Assembly: GCA_029338835.1 (NCBI GenBank)
Contig: JAQYBD010000070.1
Location: 1 to 42,998 of the forward strand
Length of the DNA: 42,998 nt
Direction: 5' to 3'
DNA from: Selenomonadaceae bacterium
GTDB lineage: Bacteria; Bacillota; Negativicutes; Selenomonadales; Selenomonadaceae
Shown: piece by piece, positions 33,137 to 41,430 of the stretch
How the letters are laid out: every line of letters begins with the position of its first letter
Numbering within the stretch: the stretch's first letter is position 1
Notes under the pieces: generated by a model
Told to the model about the DNA's origin: nothing
The model's input: only the letters and a program-made list of their open reading frames with translations
Database searches by the model: none
Translations under genes and position numbers: made by a program

Positions 33137-33967
33137 ATGAAAAAATCGATTGGCCCGGAACTGGCCAAGAAATATGAACATCTGCAGGCTATCCTGCAGG
33201 ACTTAGGCAGTGTGGCCGTGGCTTTTTCGAGTGGTGTTGACTCGACGTTCCTGGTCAAGGTGGCGCACGATGTGCTGGGCGAAAAAGCGGTGGCCTTTAC
33301 CGCTGCTTCTGATTTCGTGCCGCAGCGCGATGTCGAGGAAGCGGCGGCGTTTACTGCCGACGAAGGCATCGAGTTCCATCGGGTGCCATTTCCCATCCTC
33401 ATGGTCCCGCATGTCAGAGAAAATCCGTCGGATCGTTGCTACTACTGCAAATATGCACTCTTTTCCCATATGAAGGAACTCGCGGAGCAGCACGGTCTGG
33501 CCTGTGTCGTCGATGGCTCGAATCTTGACGACGATGGCGATTACCGGCCGGGACATCGTGCGCTGCGGGAACTCGGCATCGTGAGTCCGCTGCACCAGGC
33601 CGGGCTCCATAAGCAGGATATCCGCGACCTTTCCCATATGCTGGGGCTGCCAACCTGGGACAAGCCTTCGTTTGCCTGCCTGGCTTCGCGTTTCCCGTAT
33701 GGCACGGAGCTTACGCCAGCAGGTCTCGCGCGTGTCAATCAGGCCGAGGAATTCCTGATGGCACGGGGCTTCCGGCAGCTGCGCGTGCGCGCTTATGGCG
33801 ACCAGGCGCGCATCGAACTCCTGCCCGAAGATATCCCGCGCATGCTGTCGCGGGATTTGCGGGAAGAGACAGCAGCCTTTTTCCGGCGTATCGGGTTCCT
33901 GTACACGTCCTTGGATCTTCGCGGGTATCGTACCGGCAGCATGAATGAAGCGCTTGCATCGCACTGA
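33137..33967 (+). CDS. larE: LarE, ATP-dependent sulfur transferase for the nickel-pincer cofactor
   Basis: This 276-residue enzyme belongs to LarE, which adds sulfur to the pyridinium precursor of the lactate racemase nickel cofactor. The PP-loop FSSGVDSTFL (residues 30-39) binds ATP. Three cysteines stand out: Cys101 and Cys104 in DRCYYCK and Cys181 in FACLASRFPYG. Lactobacillus LarE sacrifices a single Cys at the last position, while a second class uses three Cys to hold an iron-sulfur cluster; this protein has the three-Cys pattern. ATG 33137 has GGGGG in front. No larA, larB or larC is in the window. A different sulfur-transfer role cannot be excluded. Confidence 0.9.
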   Translation: MKKSIGPELAKKYEHLQAILQDLGSVAVAFSSGVDSTFLVKVAHDVLGEKAVAFTAASDFVPQRDVEEAAAFTADEGIEFHRVPFPILMVPHVRENPSDRCYYCKYALFSHMKELAEQHGLACVVDGSNLDDDGDYRPGHRALRELGIVSPLHQAGLHKQDIRDLSHMLGLPTWDKPSFACLASRFPYGTELTPAGLARVNQAEEFLMARGFRQLRVRAYGDQARIELLPEDIPRMLSRDLREETAAFFRRIGFLYTSLDLRGYRTGSMNEALASH

Positions 33968-33970
33968 TAT

Positions 33971-33999
33971 TTGCGCTGCGGGCGGCTATGATGTACTAT
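33971..33999 (+). promoter_or_regulatory. Putative promoter of the LPS-core operon
   Basis: TTGCGC (33971-33976), a 17-base spacer and TACTAT (33994-33999), about 38 bases before the LptD-like gene. Confidence 0.5.
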
Positions 34000-34036
34000 A
34001 GAGGTTAGCAGTCTTTTTTGAATGGAGATTTTTTGG

Positions 34037-35569
34037 ATGAAGGTATCAAATAAGATTTTATCGGGGTTGATAGCCGCAGCGCTGCTCGTGCCGGGTACGG
34101 TCAGTGCGTCGACGTATCGTTCCGATTCCGATACGAGCCTGGGGCTTCTCGACTACCTGGAAAATGAACATCGTGCTGCCCGGGAGAAGCAGAAAGTGAC
34201 ACCGGAAGAGACGCAGCTCCTGAAGGATACGGCGGAAATGGCCAAGCACCTGCGTTATCCGGTAGATCCGACGAAGGCCGCACCTGTGGCCTTTGAAGGT
34301 GATGACCTTACCTGGAATCAGGCAACGGGAGATTTTGAGGCCAAAGGCAAGGTCAAGGTAACACAGCTTGATAACCATCGTTTTACCGGCGAGGATATTG
34401 ACGGCAATACCATCACGCAGCGCATCCATATCCCCGGCAAGGGGCATATGATGCAGCTGACGCCGGGGCAGACGAAGGTGCTGCTCGACGGTTATGAGAC
34501 GAATTACAACTACAAGGACCGCACGGGCACGATGGAGCGTGCCAAGGGGCAGGTCGCAGACAACTATATGTCCGGCAAGCGGTTTGAGTTCTATCCCGAC
34601 AAGATCATCATCTACGATGGCACGAAGACCAAGTGCAGCGCGCAGCATCCGGACTACAATCTTTATGCGAAGAAGATTGAGATCTATCCCAACGACAAGA
34701 TGATCATGCACAATGTCAAATTCCTCTTGAAAGGCAATGTCATCATGACGAAAGCCCTTTATACCGTGGATTTGACCAAGGACCAGAATCCGACGGACTG
34801 GCTGCCGCGCGTCGGCTACGACAAGACGAATGGCGTCTGGGTCCAGGAACACTATAACACGCCTGTCGCGCCGCATGTGGATGCCAATCTCAATCTCATG
34901 TATACGACGAAGAAGAGCTGGCGCAACGATGCGAATATCGGCTGGTCGAACCGCACGATCTATACGCGGGTGGTCTATGGCTATTTTGATGATGATGATG
35001 ACAATTGGCTGAAAAAAGAACCATCTTTGCTCTGGGGGCACAACAGGCGCATCGGGCATACGCCGTTCCATTACGGTATCAATGGTGAGTATGGCCGCTG
35101 GTATCAGAATGGCATCCGCAGTAATCACAACCGCTATACCTTTGGCATCAGCAGGGATGCCATCGTCTTTTCTGGCTGGCAGCTGCGCCTGAATACCAGT
35201 TATGAAGTCACCAAGGAATCCTATGATGAGTCGACGGTCCGCGGTTTCAACTACAATGCCATATTGCTGAAAAACTTCGATGACCGCTGGGCCGGCTATG
35301 CCGCCTACCGGTATCAGAAGAACAATACGCAGAATTCGCTCTTCGATTTTGATAACGACAGTTTCTCCCGCAAGATTGAAACGGGCTTCAGCTATCGGTT
35401 CGATGATAAGAACCGCGTAGCGTTTGGCGCAAAATACAATGTTGAAGGCAGCGAGTGGGACAAACTGGATTACTACTGGTTCCACGACATGCACTGCTCG
35501 CAGATCATCCTGCATTACGAGGGGCGCGACAAAACGTGGAAAGTCAAATGGCATTTCCTGCCGTTATGA
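34037..35569 (+). CDS. LptD/OstA-like outer-membrane LPS assembly protein
   Basis: This 510-residue exported protein combines an N-terminal OstA (LptA-like) domain with a C-terminal beta-barrel, the plan of LptD, which inserts lipopolysaccharide into the outer membrane. The signal is MKVSNKILSGLIAAALLVPGTVSAS. The OstA part (about 90-260) shows LTWNQATGDFEAKGKVKVTQ, the typical jelly-roll strand pattern with AKGQVADNYMSGKRFEFYPDKIIIYDG. Barrel strands rich in Trp, Tyr and Arg follow to the end. It is much shorter than the 780-residue E. coli LptD and has only two Cys in the mature part, so the double-disulfide control of E. coli cannot apply. Location at the head of the heptose cluster supports the role. 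A related, non-LptD barrel protein is possible. Confidence 0.75.
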   Translation: MKVSNKILSGLIAAALLVPGTVSASTYRSDSDTSLGLLDYLENEHRAAREKQKVTPEETQLLKDTAEMAKHLRYPVDPTKAAPVAFEGDDLTWNQATGDFEAKGKVKVTQLDNHRFTGEDIDGNTITQRIHIPGKGHMMQLTPGQTKVLLDGYETNYNYKDRTGTMERAKGQVADNYMSGKRFEFYPDKIIIYDGTKTKCSAQHPDYNLYAKKIEIYPNDKMIMHNVKFLLKGNVIMTKALYTVDLTKDQNPTDWLPRVGYDKTNGVWVQEHYNTPVAPHVDANLNLMYTTKKSWRNDANIGWSNRTIYTRVVYGYFDDDDDNWLKKEPSLLWGHNRRIGHTPFHYGINGEYGRWYQNGIRSNHNRYTFGISRDAIVFSGWQLRLNTSYEVTKESYDESTVRGFNYNAILLKNFDDRWAGYAAYRYQKNNTQNSLFDFDNDSFSRKIETGFSYRFDDKNRVAFGAKYNVEGSEWDKLDYYWFHDMHCSQIILHYEGRDKTWKVKWHFLPL

Positions 35570-35597
35570 TGAGCTGGCTGTTTGCCGGGATGAAAGG

Positions 35598-36596
35598 ATG
35601 AAGAAAGTGAAACAGGTACTCCGTTCAACCATTGCAGCCCTGCAGGGGAAACGCATCTTGGTTATCGGCGATATGGTGGCCGATATCTATCTGGATGGAC
35701 GCATCTCGCGCATCTCCAGGGAGGCACCGGTCCTGGTCCTGGAACAGGCCGGTGAGAAAATCGTTGCAGGCGGTGCAGCCAATGTCGTCAATAACATCGC
35801 GACATTGGGCGGCACGGCCTACGCGGCGGGACTCGTCGGTGCCGATAAAGAAGCCCAGGGCCTCAAGGATATCCTCGCAGGGAATGGCGCACATACAGAG
35901 GGCCTCTTGACGGATGCGGCGCGCCCGACGATTGCCAAGACACGCATCATCGCGGGCGGGAGGGCTACCGTCAGCCAGCAGATCGTGCGCATAGACAGAG
36001 AAAGCCGCGAGCCAATGAGCCCTGTCCTGGAAGCGGAGATGGAGCGGTATCTGGCGCAGGTACTGCCGCAGATCGATGGCGTGGTCATCAGCGACTATGG
36101 CGCCGGGACTGTGACGGAGACCCTGCAGAAGACGCTCATTGCATATTGCCGCCGTCATGGCCTGCCGAGCATGGTGGACTCCCGTTATGCCATCCATCGC
36201 TTCCGCCATATCGGCTACGTCAAACAGAACGATGCGGAATTGGCGGCGGCTGTTGGCCGCTCCCTGCACGGGGCAGATGAGATCATTGCTGCAGGGCGTG
36301 AACTCCTGCATGAGCTTGAGGCCGATGGCGTACTTGTGACACGCGGGGAACTCGGCATGATCCTCATTGAGAAGGATGGTGCCGTTCACGACATCCCCGT
36401 TTCAGATAAGAGTGAAGTGTTCGATGTCTCCGGTGCCGGCGATACCTGCGTGGCGACGGTCATCCTGGCCCTGGCAGCCGGCGTAGAGCCGGCCCGGGCC
36501 GCCGAACTCAGCAACATTGCCAGTGGCATTGCCGTGCGCAAGCTGGGGACGAGTACCGTTTCCTCGCAGGAACTCTTGCAATCTCTGCAGGAATGA
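35598..36596 (+). CDS. PfkB-family kinase, divergent HldA (RfaE1) paralog
   Basis: This 332-residue kinase is related to HldA, which phosphorylates heptose 7-phosphate at C1. RfaE1 features are VIGDMVADIYLDGRISRISREAPVLVLE, AGGAANVVNNIATLGG, QQIVRIDRES and the PfkB signature FDVSGAGDTCVATV with the catalytic Asp. The middle part differs from the standard enzyme: VVDPKG...PN is replaced by MVDSRYAIHRFRH...KQND. A standard copy lies at 39400 in the same cluster. This one may act on another sugar or serve a different heptose isomer. ATG 35598 lies 28 bases after the LptD-like gene, and rfaE2 follows. Confidence 0.88.
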   Translation: MKKVKQVLRSTIAALQGKRILVIGDMVADIYLDGRISRISREAPVLVLEQAGEKIVAGGAANVVNNIATLGGTAYAAGLVGADKEAQGLKDILAGNGAHTEGLLTDAARPTIAKTRIIAGGRATVSQQIVRIDRESREPMSPVLEAEMERYLAQVLPQIDGVVISDYGAGTVTETLQKTLIAYCRRHGLPSMVDSRYAIHRFRHIGYVKQNDAELAAAVGRSLHGADEIIAAGRELLHELEADGVLVTRGELGMILIEKDGAVHDIPVSDKSEVFDVSGAGDTCVATVILALAAGVEPARAAELSNIASGIAVRKLGTSTVSSQELLQSLQE

Positions 36597-36660
36597 CCGG
36601 GGATACCTGGTCTTTTTATACGCTGAGTTGCAGGATCGGATGGAAGTGAGGAGTGTAAAT

Positions 36661-37140
36661 ATGCTGATCGCTAGCAAAGATATTGCTGAATTTTGCCGTA
36701 TTCTCCGAGAAGCCGGCAGAAAAATCGTATTCACGAATGGATGCTTTGATATCCTGCATGCCGGCCATGTCCGTTATCTGGAAAAAGCACGTTCCTTTGG
36801 CGATGTGCTTGTCCTTGGCCTCAATACCGATGCTTCCGTGCGTGAGAACAAAGGGCCGACGAGACCCATCAATCATGAGCTTGACCGTGCGGAAGTCGTC
36901 GGTGCCCTGGCAGCTGTGGATTACGTGGTCCTGTTCGGTGAGAAGACAGCGGAAACCATCATCGCACAGGTAAAGCCGGACGTTTATGTGAAAGGCGGCG
37001 ACTATACGCTGGACACGCTGCCGGAGGCCAAGATCGTGCAGAGCTATGGCGGCCGGGTAGAATTTGTCAATATGGTAGAGGGCCGTTCTACGACAAATAT
37101 CATCAAGAAGATTCAGGCGGAGAGTCAAAGCGTATCATGA
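36661..37140 (+). CDS. rfaE2: D-glycero-beta-D-manno-heptose 1-phosphate adenylyltransferase (RfaE2)
   Basis: This 159-residue nucleotidyltransferase makes ADP-heptose from heptose 1-phosphate; it equals the C-terminal half of the fused enterobacterial HldE. NGCFDILHAGHVRYLEKA holds the HxGH catalytic motif, VKGGDYTLDTLPEA and the GRSTTNII end are typical. ATG 36661 has GAGGAG 7 bases upstream. The separate kinase and adenylyltransferase genes contrast with the fused form in enterobacteria. The stop overlaps the start of the next gene (ATGA), so translation is coupled to the heptosyltransferase. Confidence 0.95.
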   Translation: MLIASKDIAEFCRILREAGRKIVFTNGCFDILHAGHVRYLEKARSFGDVLVLGLNTDASVRENKGPTRPINHELDRAEVVGALAAVDYVVLFGEKTAETIIAQVKPDVYVKGGDYTLDTLPEAKIVQSYGGRVEFVNMVEGRSTTNIIKKIQAESQSVS

Positions 37141-38201
37141 AGAATATCCTGATTGTCAAACTCAGCTCCATTGGCGATGTCATCCATGCCCTGCCGGTCA
37201 GCTATGCCATCAAGGAAACGTATCCGGATGTCCATCTGACCTGGGTCGTGGAGCCGCCGGCCTATGACATTGTTGCCATGGATGCATGTGTGGATGAGAT
37301 CATCGTCTTCCATAAAAAGGATTTCCGTTCCTTGGGCAGATTCCTCAAACATATCGGCCCGTTCCGGCAGAAAATCCAGGAGCGCACATACGATGCTGTC
37401 CTCGACCTGCAGGGCTTGTTTAAATCAGCAGCCATCGCCTTTTTGGCCAAGGCACCCAAACATATGAAATTCGGCATGTGGAATATGCGCGAGGGCAGTC
37501 AGCTCGTCTCGCAGCCCGTCAGGGGCGCACATGTACATGGGCATGTCATCGAGCGTTATCTCGATACGGCTCGGGCTATCGGCTGCAAGGTAAAAGAGGT
37601 CCGGCTGCCGCTGGTGGTGCCTGCAAGAGAGCAGGATCTGACGCACCGTATCGTTTCGCAGGCAGGAGCCGATATGAGGAATCCTTATGTGGTGCTTGTC
37701 ATCGGCGCCAGCTGGCCGACGAAATGCTGGCCGGACAAGCATTTTGCGGCCCTTGGGGATTGGCTCTACAAACAGAGGATCATCCCCATCCTCGTGGGCA
37801 GCGGCCCGGTCGAATCCCAGAAGGCGGCGTCAATCGCCAAGCAGATGGAGATCCCTCCCATCAATCTCGTGGGCAGCCTGAACTTCAAGCAGCTTGCCTA
37901 TCTGTTCCAGCAGTCTGCTGCCGTCGTGGGCGGGGATACTGGCCCCACGCATCTGGCTGTCGGCTTGCAGGCACCGGTCATCATGATGATGGGGCCGACG
38001 TTCCCGCGACGCACCGGCCCTTACGGGCAGATGGACAAATTGCTGGTAGCGGATCGCAGCTGCAAGGAATGCATGAAGCGTGCCTGCCCGCTTGGCCATG
38101 ACTGCCTCGATATCATCACGCCGGCACAAGTCGAAGAAAAATTGCTGCCGCTCTTGCCGGCTGGCCCCCGGACACCATCCGGGCAAGCGGCCAAATCATA
38201 A
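37137..38201 (+). CDS. GT9 lipopolysaccharide heptosyltransferase
   Basis: This 354-residue inner-membrane-associated enzyme of glycosyltransferase family 9 adds heptose from ADP-heptose to the LPS core. The N-terminal LIVKLSSIGDVIHALPVSYAIK is the WaaC/WaaF signature with the catalytic Asp. The C-terminal donor site is GGDTGPTHLAVGLQAPVIMMMGPT. A Cys-rich tail (CKECMKRACPLGHDCLD) is common in this family. It resembles the WaaC (heptosyltransferase I) type, but the acceptor order between the two GT9 proteins here cannot be settled by reading. Start overlaps rfaE2 by four bases. Confidence 0.92.
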   Translation: MKNILIVKLSSIGDVIHALPVSYAIKETYPDVHLTWVVEPPAYDIVAMDACVDEIIVFHKKDFRSLGRFLKHIGPFRQKIQERTYDAVLDLQGLFKSAAIAFLAKAPKHMKFGMWNMREGSQLVSQPVRGAHVHGHVIERYLDTARAIGCKVKEVRLPLVVPAREQDLTHRIVSQAGADMRNPYVVLVIGASWPTKCWPDKHFAALGDWLYKQRIIPILVGSGPVESQKAASIAKQMEIPPINLVGSLNFKQLAYLFQQSAAVVGGDTGPTHLAVGLQAPVIMMMGPTFPRRTGPYGQMDKLLVADRSCKECMKRACPLGHDCLDIITPAQVEEKLLPLLPAGPRTPSGQAAKS

Positions 38202-38228
38202 AACGTCAGGAAGAAGAAAGGGCTTTTC

Positions 38229-39356
38229 ATGTATCAGAATATCCTGGTCATCAATACGATGCATATCGGTGACCTCATGCTGGTGACGCCGGCACTTCGG
38301 ACGCTGCGGACGAACTATCCGCAGGCACATATCGCCTTGCTTACCGATAAACCGCTTGGTGATCTCGTGCGCTGCAATCAGAATATCGATGAGTGCATCC
38401 TGATCGACAAGCATGGCAAAGACAAGGGCTTCCTGGCTCTTTTGCGCTTTATTCGCAAGCTGCGCCAGCGCCATTTTGATCTGGTCATCAATTTCCATCG
38501 CAATGAACGGGCTTCTGCCATTGCCGCGTTCTCGGGCGGCAAGCGCATTGTTGGCTATTCCCAGCCGGGGTTCAAGCGCTTCTTCGATATGGTGCTGCCC
38601 AATTGCGCCATGGCAGATACCCCGCAGGACAAGGTCAAACATCAGGTGCTGTGTCATCTCGATGTACTCAAAAAGGCTGTGGGCGTCAAGACCATCGATG
38701 ACCGCGGACTTGAGATGTGGCTGCCGCCGGAAGCCGAAGCAGAAACGCAGCGGCTCTGGCAAGCTGGATTCCAGCCGGATGCCAAGGTCGTGGCTTTCAA
38801 CATCGGCGCGAGCTGGCTCACGAAACGCTGGCTTGACAGCTACTTTGCCGCCTGTGCGGATCAGCTCATCCGCCGCGGCTATGATATTGCCTTCCTCGGC
38901 GGGCCGACGGATGTATCCATCGTCGACCGATGCGTGGCGCAGATGGAGGAGCGTGAGAGTCCGCGCGTCCATATCTTCACGGGCAAGGTCAGTCTGACCG
39001 TCCTGGCAGGACTGCTCAGGCGCTGCTGCCTGTTCTTGACGACGGATTCTGGCCCCATGCACGTGGGCGTGGCCATGAATATACCCATTGTCACGATGTT
39101 CGGCGCGAGTCCGGTGCCGACGTTCTATCCTTATGACGGCAAGGATATCCTCATCAAGACCCCAGAAAAATGCCATCCCTGCGGCATCCATGAATGTCCG
39201 CGCCAGGGGCAGGATAACATGGCCTGCATGAAGAATATACCCGTAGATGTCGTCATGAAGTATGTGGATGAGCTGCTCGCTGCGTACCATGGGGAGCCTG
39301 CGTACAAGCTTCCCCGGCCGCAGGGGCAGTATCAATGCCGTGTCGTAGAACTTTGA
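38229..39356 (+). CDS. GT9 heptosyltransferase, second copy
   Basis: This 375-residue family-9 glycosyltransferase probably adds a second core heptose. It begins ILVINTMHIGDLMLVTPALRTLRTNYP, has the inner block FNIGASWLTKRW, and the donor site LTTDSGPMHVGVAMNIPIVTMFGASP. The end includes CHPCGIHECPRQGQDNMACM, a Cys-rich motif like that of the preceding protein. It begins 28 bases after the first copy and is followed 43 bases later by the standard hldA gene. Confidence 0.92.
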   Translation: MYQNILVINTMHIGDLMLVTPALRTLRTNYPQAHIALLTDKPLGDLVRCNQNIDECILIDKHGKDKGFLALLRFIRKLRQRHFDLVINFHRNERASAIAAFSGGKRIVGYSQPGFKRFFDMVLPNCAMADTPQDKVKHQVLCHLDVLKKAVGVKTIDDRGLEMWLPPEAEAETQRLWQAGFQPDAKVVAFNIGASWLTKRWLDSYFAACADQLIRRGYDIAFLGGPTDVSIVDRCVAQMEERESPRVHIFTGKVSLTVLAGLLRRCCLFLTTDSGPMHVGVAMNIPIVTMFGASPVPTFYPYDGKDILIKTPEKCHPCGIHECPRQGQDNMACMKNIPVDVVMKYVDELLAAYHGEPAYKLPRPQGQYQCRVVEL

Positions 39357-39399
39357 GTGAGCTGTCCTCAAAAGACAGACTATCAGGAAGAGGTGCCAG

Positions 39400-40383
39400 A
39401 TGGATAAAGAAGCCTTATACGATTTTGTTGCCCGCAAGACCGAAAAGTGCAAGATTCTCGTGGTCGGCGATGTCATGCTGGATAAGTATTACTACGGAGA
39501 GGTTACGCGTATCTCGCCGGAGGCACCAGTGCCAATTACCCATGTACTCGATACGAAAGAGACACTCGGTGGTGCTGCCAACGTAGCACACAACCTGGCC
39601 CTCCTGGGCTGTGAAACGAGTATCTCGGGGTTTGTCGGTGATGACTACCATTGCCAGAGCCTGCTTGATAAATTCACGGCTCGTGGCATCGACTACCACG
39701 GACTCATCACGACGGACCGGCCGACGACGACGAAACTGCGCGTCATCGGCGGTCATCAGCAGATGCTGCGCCTCGATTTTGAGGAATCGGCTCCCATTGA
39801 TGGTCCTTATGCAGAGCGCTTCCTCGGCTATATCCGTCAGAAACTCAATGAGAGTCTGGATTGTGTCATCATCTCGGATTACGGCAAAGGAGCCTGCACG
39901 GAGGCCAATTGCCAGAAAATCATCAAGCTCTGTCATGAACACGGGGTTCCTGTGGTCGTAGACCCGAAAGGCACGAACTGGGTCAAGTATGCGCATGCGG
40001 ACTACATCACGCCGAACCTGAAGGAAATCAACCAGGTCCTGCTGGAACCCATCCGCAACGAAGACAAACCCGTGGAGAAGGCCGCGCATTACGTCATGCG
40101 CAAGTTCAAGCTCAAGAACATCATCGTCACGCGTTCGGAACATGGCCTCTCTCTCGTGCGCGATGGCGAGATCGTCCACATCCCGACCAAGGCACAGGAG
40201 GTCTTCGATGTATCTGGTGCCGGCGATACCGTCATCGCGGTCTTTGCCATGGCTCTGGCCGGAGGCCTTTCGGCAGCCGATGGTGCTTATATGGCGAACC
40301 TGGCCGCCAGCGTCGTCGTCGCGAAGCTCGGCACATACGCTGTCAGCCGTGAAGAACTCCTGACGGTCCTCAAGGCGCTGTAA
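39400..40383 (+). CDS. hldA: D-glycero-beta-D-manno-heptose-7-phosphate kinase (HldA/RfaE1)
   Basis: This 327-residue PfkB-family kinase makes heptose 1,7-bisphosphate, the substrate of GmhB. The standard RfaE1 features are all present: VVGDVMLDKYYYGEVTRISPEAPVPI, LGGAANVAHNLALLG, LRLDFEES, CVIISDYGKGACT, VVVDPKGTNW with YITPNLKEI, and FDVSGAGDTVIAVFA with the catalytic Asp. A paralog lies at 35598. AGGAAGAGG precedes the ATG. Together with RfaE2, HldD and GmhB it covers the ADP-heptose pathway apart from the first isomerase (GmhA), which is not in the window. Confidence 0.95.
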   Translation: MDKEALYDFVARKTEKCKILVVGDVMLDKYYYGEVTRISPEAPVPITHVLDTKETLGGAANVAHNLALLGCETSISGFVGDDYHCQSLLDKFTARGIDYHGLITTDRPTTTKLRVIGGHQQMLRLDFEESAPIDGPYAERFLGYIRQKLNESLDCVIISDYGKGACTEANCQKIIKLCHEHGVPVVVDPKGTNWVKYAHADYITPNLKEINQVLLEPIRNEDKPVEKAAHYVMRKFKLKNIIVTRSEHGLSLVRDGEIVHIPTKAQEVFDVSGAGDTVIAVFAMALAGGLSAADGAYMANLAASVVVAKLGTYAVSREELLTVLKAL

Positions 40384-40443
40384 TGGTATCTTCCTGCCGG
40401 GACAATGTGCCTGGCAGTTTTATTTGGAAAGGGGATTTTCTCT

Positions 40444-41430
40444 ATGATTATCGTAACGGGTGGTGCCGGCTTCATCGGCAGCAATATCGTCAAAGAACTC
40501 AATCGCCGCGGGCGTTCGGATATCCTGATCGTCGATGACCTCAAGGATGGCCAGAATTACAAGAATCTGCGCGGCCTGCAGTTCATTGACTACCAGTACA
40601 AGGATGACTTTCTTCAGTCCATCGAGGACGATGATTTCGACGGCACGGATATCGATGCCGTCTTCCATGAAGGTGCCTGCTCGGATACCATGGAGTATGA
40701 TGTCAACTTCATGATGCGCGTCAACTACGAGTATTCCAAATCGCTGCTGCATTTCTGCCTGCAGCATCGCATCCCGTTCTTCTACGCCAGCTCGGCCTCG
40801 ACGTATGGCAGCGGCAAGCATGGCTTCCGCGAAGGGGACGAATGCGAAGATGCCCTGAATCCATACGCTTTCTCGAAGCTTGCTTTTGACCGTTATGTGC
40901 GCCAGGTCATGCCTGAGGCCCATAGCCAGATTGTCGGTCTCAAGTACTTCAATGTCTATGGCCCGCAGGAACATCACAAGGGCAAGATGGCATCTATTTT
41001 CTATCAGCTCTACAACCAGATCAATGAGACGGGCAAGGCGCGCCTGTTCCGCGGCTGGGGTGAGATCAATGGCAAGCCGGTCGAAGACGGAGAGCAGCGC
41101 CGCGACTTCGTCTACGTCAAGGATGTCGTCCGCGTCAACCTCTGGTTCTGGGAGAACCATGGCCCGTCCGGCATCTACAACTGCGGCACTGGCCATGCCC
41201 ATAGCTATAACGAAGTAGCACAGGCTGTCATCAAGGCCATGGGCAAGGGTGAGATCGCTTATCGCGAATTCCCGGAAGTCCTCAAGGGCAAATACCAGAA
41301 CTTCACGGAATCCGACCCGACCCACCTGCTCGCAGCAGGCTACGACCAGGGCTTCACCGACATGGAAGAAGCCGTCAAAGAATACGTCGACTTCCTCGAC
41401 AACGGCGGTTATTATGAATACAAGAAATAA
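40444..41430 (+). CDS. hldD: ADP-L-glycero-D-manno-heptose 6-epimerase
   Basis: This 328-residue epimerase of the extended short-chain dehydrogenase family inverts C6 of ADP-heptose, the last step before transfer. IIVTGGAGFIGSNIV is the NADP-binding Gly motif, FHEGACSDTMEYD the HldD-specific block, ASSASTYG and YAFSKLAFDRYVR hold the catalytic Ser, Tyr and Lys. KYFNVYGPQEHHKGKMAS continues the family pattern. ATG 40444 follows AAGGGG; the frame extends 13 codons upstream without family sequence. The 3' end overlaps the predicted gmhB start. Confidence 0.96.
   Translation: MIIVTGGAGFIGSNIVKELNRRGRSDILIVDDLKDGQNYKNLRGLQFIDYQYKDDFLQSIEDDDFDGTDIDAVFHEGACSDTMEYDVNFMMRVNYEYSKSLLHFCLQHRIPFFYASSASTYGSGKHGFREGDECEDALNPYAFSKLAFDRYVRQVMPEAHSQIVGLKYFNVYGPQEHHKGKMASIFYQLYNQINETGKARLFRGWGEINGKPVEDGEQRRDFVYVKDVVRVNLWFWENHGPSGIYNCGTGHAHSYNEVAQAVIKAMGKGEIAYREFPEVLKGKYQNFTESDPTHLLAAGYDQGFTDMEEAVKEYVDFLDNGGYYEYKK

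Noticed and set aside
33701..33718. TGGCACGG-like sequence in larE resembling a sigma-54 element
   Set aside because: It lies inside a coding region, lacks the exact -12 element and has no gene start downstream.
35424..35597. Upstream extension of the divergent HldA frame into the LptD-like gene
   Set aside because: The extension is out-of-frame LptD coding sequence; the kinase homology begins after ATG 35598.
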